Assembly: GCA_902728285.1 (NCBI GenBank) | Contig: CACVBU010000050.1 | Span: 1,894,060 to 1,958,059, forward strand | Source of the DNA: Clytia hemisphaerica | Taxonomy: Eukaryota; Cnidaria; Hydrozoa; Leptothecata; Clytiidae | Direction: 5' to 3' | Length of the DNA stretch: 64,000 nt | Shown here: positions 59,614-64,000 of the stretch, in pieces | Numbering within the stretch: the stretch's first letter is position 1 | Layout of the letters: every line of letters begins with the position of its first letter | The notes under the pieces: generated by a model | Told to the model about the DNA's origin: nothing | Seen by the model: the letters and a program-made list of their open reading frames with translations, nothing else | Databases searched by the model: none | Program-made: the position numbers and the translations under genes

Positions 59614-59836
59614 TTAATGGTCAGAAAAGATATTTCTTTCATAAGACACGCAACTATTTTTGTCTTCTATTGTAAATTTTACAGCTTTTAATGGCTTTCC
59701 CAGATAAGTAATTTGATAAATTACTGTAAGAAATGAATTACGTCCCAGGGGTAACCTTTGTATGACGGTGAGCTCACTAATGCTCATTTCAATGCGGACC
59801 ATAGCGGCCGAACCTTCTAGGAATTTTAAAGGAATC
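59614..59836 (-). CDS. Possible orphan exon, extracellular-domain-like
   Basis: The minus strand reads IPLKFLEGSAAMVRIEMSIS then ELTVIQRLPLGRNSFLTVIY, QITYLGKPLKAVKFTIED and KNSCVSYERN before a stop. An acceptor-like AGAGCCAG precedes it. The alternation of beta-strand-like stretches and the richness in codons unlike the AT-rich flanks suggest real or former coding sequence, perhaps a beta-sandwich domain. I do not recognise the family. No neighbouring exon was found. It could equally be a gene fragment or chance. Confidence 0.22.
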
Positions 59837-59869
59837 TGGCTCTCTCTTTGCTGTTTTTATCGCGATATT

Positions 59870-60070
59870 AGACCTTTCCATAAATTACGTCACGAACATC
59901 ACTTGCCTCGTTTTGAAACAATTACCATAGTGATCACATCCCTTGAGACATTAAATGATTTTTTTATGAATGGAAAGTAGTTGTAATAAAATCCGCTGGG
60001 AGTTAATCACCATGACAATAATTTCAAAACGAGGCAAGTGATGTTCGTGACGTAATTTATGAAAAGGTCT
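59870..60070. repeat. Palindromic element, 201 bp, AGACCTTTTCATAAATTACG ends
   Basis: The left arm AGACCTTTCCATAAATTACG, continuing TCACGAACATCACTTGCCTC and GTTTTGAAA, is matched in reverse complement by the right arm ending at 60070. Arms are about 50 bases with one or two mismatches; the loop is about 90 bases. Probably a MITE, inserted next to the possible exon at 59614. Confidence 0.8.
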
Positions 60071-61166
60071 TCTATTGTAAACTGTGCATAATAGTTTGGA
60101 AATTCAAACTTTACTGTAAAAAATGTACAGAGACGAGAAAGTAATATAAAAAAGGGTGACATATTCTTATCCTTCTTCAAAATTCTATAACCACATCTAG
60201 AAAAAATATTTAAATATTGTCACCGAAGCTTGAACTAAAGTGCTGCCTCTAGAAAACGTACTTTGACTTACATAATTCAAAACTCAACTTAAGTTCCTCG
60301 CTCAAGCTTTCCAAGCGTTCAAAGATTTTTTTTTTTTAATTTTTGTATTTTGCAGAAATGTAACTTTCTGAGTTGATTCCAAAGCAGGGGAATAAGCTAT
60401 TTCAATCCAAAAAATTAAATTTGCCCGCCACCCAAAACCAATCTCGGTCCAGTCTCCACCCCTACTGGTCCTGACAAGATTACAATTAATACCATGCTGA
60501 AAGTTAATCCACGATGGACCAACTACAAAATTAGAAATCATTTTATTGCTTCTTTTATATCAACACAGAGAATTAGGGTGTATTCACACTGAAAGTTTCA
60601 AGCTAATGGCCTTAATGTGTCTAAATCATAGAAATGTTTTGTTGATAGAAATGACGAAAGAAAAGAAAGAATTTTTAATATTTCTTGCTGATGTACGTGA
60701 AACGTTCAAGCGAAAGTAATAATTGCCTTTGCGATTCTTTGTTCCCATATTTTCAAGCAACTTTTAAGCAACAGTGAGGATACACCCTTATCCCTTGTGA
60801 GAAAATTCGACAAGTGCATACACAGTACATACAAACTAGATATCGTCGTTTAAGAACTACACTCTAATCTGTAAAAACGTAATGATAATTAGTATTATTA
60901 TTAAAGATTACAGCTTTTTGTTGTTGATATAGAGTTTTCGAATAGGTAATCAGATTCATTAGTAAATTAAATCCCCTCCTTAAGAAAGACTGACAAGAAA
61001 ATAAGCTTCATTAAAATAAGATGCCTTACTCTATATGTTAAGACAAGAAGAAAATAAAGGATTACACTTTGTTAGATATACCGCATTTTTCATATCGTCA
61101 TCAACAATTTTTATCTATATCAAACTCTACAGGGCTAACCCCGACAAACTCGAATCCAGTCCCTTT

Positions 61167-61540
61167 GTTCGTTGTTTTATGGTTCTGATAGCGCTCTCGA
61201 TTGTAACGTGTCCACAAGTAAAATCAAAAAGTGGTGCAAGTGGCTCTGGGAAAAAAGATTTGGTTTTCGGTGTAGCAAGATTTGTTCGTTGTTTTATGGT
61301 TCTGATAGCGCTCACGATTGTAACGTGTCCACAAGTAAAATCAAAAAGTGGTGCAAGTGGCTCTGGGAAAAAAGATTTGGTTTTCGGTGTAGCAAGATTT
61401 GTTCGTTGTTTTATGGTTCTGATAGCGCTCACGATTGTAACGTGTCCACAAGTAAAATCAAAAAGTGGTGCAAGTGGCTCTGGGAAAAAAGATTTGGTTT
61501 TCGGTGTAGCAAGATTTGTTCGCTGTTTTTAGCGGACAAT
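61167..61540. repeat. 117-bp tandem repeat, three full copies plus part
   Basis: GTTCGTTGTTTTATGGTTCT begins units at 61167, 61284 and 61401. A truncated, diverged unit starts at 61518. The unit is nearly identical between copies and, being 39 codons long, keeps a frame open on both strands. The first unit is preceded by CTCGAATCCAGTCCCTTT, which also precedes the single copy at 13755. No homology is recognised. Confidence 0.9.
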
Positions 61541-61627
61541 AAGTGGTTTTTGAGAGGTTAAGTCGACATAAATATTCCGTGTCTTTTAACTCGAGTCGAA
61601 TCGAATTGCGGCCAATTCTCCGAGTAC

Positions 61628-61866
61628 TTCTGACTGGAGTCGATTCGAAGTTCGACCAATTCTGATTGGAGTCGATTCGAAGTTCGACAGCTTCTGACCG
61701 GAGTCGATTCGAAAGTTCGACCACTTCTGACAGGTGTGACAGGAGTCGATTCGAAGTTCGACCACTTCTGACAGGAGTCAGAGATTCGAAGTTCAACCAA
61801 TTCTAACTGGAGTCGATTTGAAGTTCGACCACTTCTAACTGGAGTCGATTCGAAGTTCTGACTGCC
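61628..61866. repeat. About 32-bp minisatellite (GGAGTCGATTCGAAGTTCGACC)
   Basis: Seven to eight imperfect copies of GGAGTCGATTCGAAGTTCGA followed by CCACTTCTGACT run in tandem. TTCGAA palindromes sit in every unit. It is noncoding; minus-strand frames across it are artefacts. Confidence 0.85.
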
Positions 61867-61989
61867 ATAAACTTTATAACAAACGATTTGAAGGTTTGAA
61901 AAGAACCCTGGCACACCGACAGGGTACAAAAAATAAAAGGTACACTGACTAATTTAAACCTATCGAACAATGTTAATCAACTTTTTCTG

Positions 61990-62100
61990 AGAAGAAAATC
62001 AAAGTATAAAACCATTTTCCTATCGAGATAACCAATTTTTATGACAGAAAACCAAAGTATAAAAACCATTTTCCTATCGAGATAAACAATTTTTATGATG
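61990..62100. repeat. Two-copy tandem repeat, about 55-60 bp
   Basis: AAAATCAAAGTATAAAACCA then TTTTCCTATCGAGATAACCA then ATTTTTATGA is followed at once by a second copy with a few differences. Confidence 0.7.
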
Positions 62101-62756
62101 ACATTGTATATCTATGACGCAGCGAACGAGGAATGCTTTCTAGAGTAGGATCATTGAGTAGATTCATTAAAATGAAATCTGTCCCCAGCTCCCGGGCTCT
62201 TAAAATGTTAATATTACGCTCTTGATTATCTTTTCAACGATAAATTAATCTTTTCAGAATTCTATTAAAAGTTTCAGCATTTTTGGTTCCACTGCTGATA
62301 ATACATACAGTATGTGGCCCCCAAAACGTCGATCAAATTTAAAATTTCTCTCAAATCTAGAGGAAAAGAAGTTTTACAAATATTTTTGCTGCATTAAAAA
62401 AACTTTAACATCTCTACTTTATTTCCTGGAAGTTTTTTTTCAAAATTTTTGATTTCAACAATATTTTTCAATGGTTGACCTTTAAAGATGCTATATCTTT
62501 TACCCATCCTCTAAAGTCACAGATGTAGCTGCATTTTCTGAACGGCATTTGGTGACAAAAGTTTGCTATACCCCATTTTCATAACTTATTTTCATTATTC
62601 AAGGAGAGTGAGTTATATGCAATTTTTATCTAATTTTGGTGTTGAAACATTTCCTTCAGGCGCAAATATGTTATTTTGAATCTGTTTCAAACCATCAAAA
62701 ACATGCTCATTTTTAAGTATGACCATCATTCTTTCAAAATAAACAAAAACCTTCTA

Positions 62757-63308
62757 AAGTCTGTCCAGATATAATTGGCAGTGGAAACAAGAATGCCTGT
62801 AACTTTTGATAGTCAAATATAATTATGAAATTTTTTTGCTTGTTTCAAAGAATCGAAAGCGCTATATTTGAATGTATTTTTGGTTGAAAAATTCGCGATT
62901 TTTAGCGGTTGAATTTGCGATTGAAAAAATTGAGCTTTTTTTCTACTTATGCTATAACGTTCATTTTTACAGATTTGATATTTCACAGAAAAGTGCTACC
63001 AAGGGGTATTCCGGGTCCCATATCTTCCGAATGACTTTTCTGTTTGCCTTGAAATTTAACAAACTTCTTAACCTAAGGTTGAACTACCACTGGTGTAAAA
63101 TGAACGTTATAGGATAAGTAGAAAAAAAGCTCAATTTTTTCAATCGAAAATTTAACCGCTAAAAATCGCGAATTTTTCAACCATAAATACATTCAAATAT
63201 AGCGCTTTTGATTCTCTGAAACAAGCAAAAAAAATTCCATAATTATATTTGACTATCAAAAGTTACAGGCATTCTTGTTTCCACTGCCAATTATATCTGG
63301 ACAGACTT
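62757..63308. mobile_element. 552-bp fold-back element with about 215-bp arms and TA duplication
   Basis: The left arm starts AAGTCTGTCCAGATATAATT (62757) and the right arm is its near-perfect reverse complement, ending AATTATATCTGGACAGACTT (63308). TA flanks both sides. The arms stay similar for about 215 bases (through GCGCTATATTTGAATG, AAATTCGCGATTTTTAGCGG and AATTGAGCTTTTTTTCTAC) around a loop of about 120 bases. High arm identity suggests a young insertion or strong hairpin-driven conversion. Confidence 0.9.
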
Positions 63309-63336
63309 TAATTCTGATAAATCTACAGGTCAGAAT

Positions 63337-63619
63337 CACAGATCTGTAAAGCCCGAAGGGCTAGATATGCAACTTTAAGCTTTCTCCAGCAAAAAAAAAT
63401 GAAGCAAAAAATTGACTTTTTAAATTTCGTGCCCGCGGATAGGATCTAGCATTTTAATTGTTTTTGGAGCGCGAGATAAAAAAAAGTAGGCGGCAAACGC
63501 AATTTCATATCTCTCAAACCGGCGAAATTGCATATTTTAGTCACGTGACTTTGGTAGGAAATCCTTCCACTTTTCGATAAAAGTCGCTTATCTAGCCCTT
63601 CGGGCTTTACAGATCTGTG
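63337..63619. mobile_element. 283-bp hAT-like MITE with 8-bp target duplication
   Basis: The ends CACAGATCTGTAAAGCCCGA AGGGCTAGATA and TTATCTAGCCCTTCGGGCTT TACAGATCTGTG are exact inverted repeats of about 30 bases. GTCAGAAT lies directly outside both (63329-63336 and 63620-63627), an 8-bp duplication as made by hAT-type transposases. The interior is noncoding. Confidence 0.88.
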
Positions 63620-63702
63620 GTCAGAATCCTCATTTTATTGACGACCTCCGTTTCGGGGGCTATATACTGTATTGACTTTGGTACAACTTTCTCTGTGTTT
63701 AA

Positions 63703-63972
63703 ACATAGTCCGTATAAGAAACCCCGATCTGGAAGCCTTTTGTTTCTTTCTATTGTTGCGAACTTGAACTTGCGTTGAGAAATTATCTTGTTTTGCTCAC
63801 CTTTTGATCATGTGATTGACTTTTGAACAAATCCCAAGAGGAGTATTTGGTAACGTGATCAAAAAATGATTCAAAAAACTCGATTTTTATAATCGTTATT
63901 AACAAAGGAAAAAGTTAACAAAAAGTTACAACAATAGGCTTCCAGACCAGGGTTTTTTATACGGACTATGTT
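63703..63972. mobile_element. About 270-bp MITE, ACATAGTCCGTATAA ends
   Basis: ACATAGTCCGTATAAGAAAC CCCGATCTGGAAGCC at the left matches, in reverse complement, GGCTTCCAGACCAGGGTTTT TTATACGGACTATGT at the right, with three mismatches in about 36 bases. TTTAAA borders both sides, so TTAA duplication is possible. It ends about 30 bases before the window ends. Confidence 0.8.
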
Positions 63973-64000
63973 TTAAATTTCATTCTCCGAAAGTTTACTT

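Larger units (their letters stand above)
62305..63680. mobile_element. Possible older element enclosing nested MITEs
   Basis: ACATACAGTATGTGGCCCCC AAAACGTCG at about 62305 is an imperfect inverted match to CGACCTCCGTTTCGGGGGCT ATATACTGTATTG at about 63642-63675. If real, these are the ends of a 1.4-kb element into which the elements at 62757 and 63337 inserted. The arms are only about 30 bases with several mismatches. Confidence 0.35.
43748..64000. other. About 20 kb gene-poor, repeat-rich region
   Basis: No gene with recognisable domains and splice signals is visible over this stretch apart from transposon remnants and a doubtful exon (59614-59836). The region holds at least ten inverted-repeat elements or palindromes, three minisatellites and a LINE fragment, listed separately. 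Blocks between them (43.8-46.1, 47.2-48.8, 50.3-56.1 and 57.6-59.6 kb) are AT-rich and show nothing I can annotate. Exons of a gene lying beyond the window, or noncoding RNA genes, could be hidden here. Confidence 0.5.

Noticed and set aside
61558-61929. Minus-strand frames of 112-123 aa with NFESTPVRSGRTS repeats
   Set aside because: They come from the 32-bp minisatellite; the reading frame changes between copies.

Overview
This is eukaryotic, metazoan nuclear DNA: AT-rich by eye, with genes split by GT-AG introns and a dense load of small inverted-repeat transposons. The proteins are animal-like: a ribonucleotide reductase large subunit, a lysosomal phospholipase A2 of the LCAT family, the ciliary kinesin KIF9 and a class A GPCR. 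A single-exon GPCR, a very large single-exon membrane protein and an uncharacterised TIR-transposon family that I recall as common in Hydra and corals point to a cnidarian, perhaps a hydrozoan. That placement is inference; no marker in the window settles it.

Layout. (1) 612-4505 (+): the last nine exons of RRM1; the N-terminal part lies upstream of the window. (2) 4.6-6.7 kb: intergenic, with a 344-bp MITE. (3) 6746-12321 (-): a complete five-exon lysosomal phospholipase A2 gene (PLA2G15-like, 405 aa). Its third intron holds about 2.8 kb of a 66-bp minisatellite. (4) 12.3-15.1 kb: repeat-rich intergenic DNA. (5) 15093-20156 (-): an uninterrupted 1687-aa polytopic membrane protein that I cannot assign to any family. 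Its first half is a tandem series of about 50-residue transmembrane modules with the signature D-[IFLV]-P ... W-R-x-P. (6) 20.2-26.1 kb: nested inverted-repeat elements, including a piggyBac-like MITE with TTAA ends. (7) 26104-39058 (+): a complete eight-exon KIF9 gene (794 aa). Its third intron (7.1 kb) contains a decayed 4.6-kb TIR transposon, which itself contains a 0.6-kb hAT-like insertion; a 190-bp palindrome and a reverse transcriptase remnant also lie in that intron. (8) 39.1-42.4 kb: intergenic, with a 493-bp-offset duplication. (9) 42392-43747 (-): a single-exon rhodopsin-family GPCR with SRY in place of DRY. (10) 43.7-64 kb: about 20 kb without a convincing gene, filled with MITEs, palindromes, minisatellites and a LINE remnant. 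The last 1.7 kb is a pile-up of inverted-repeat elements.

The genes do not form a pathway. RRM1 makes deoxynucleotides, the phospholipase acts in lysosomes, KIF9 works in motile cilia, and the GPCR and the 1687-aa protein sit in membranes. The best candidates for something undescribed are the 1687-aa repeat-module membrane protein, the intronic 66-bp satellite with an open 22-codon unit, and the RFX X-box-like sites in and near KIF9, one of them on a transposon end. All exon boundaries were placed by reading splice sites and comparing with remembered family sequences; no database search was possible.
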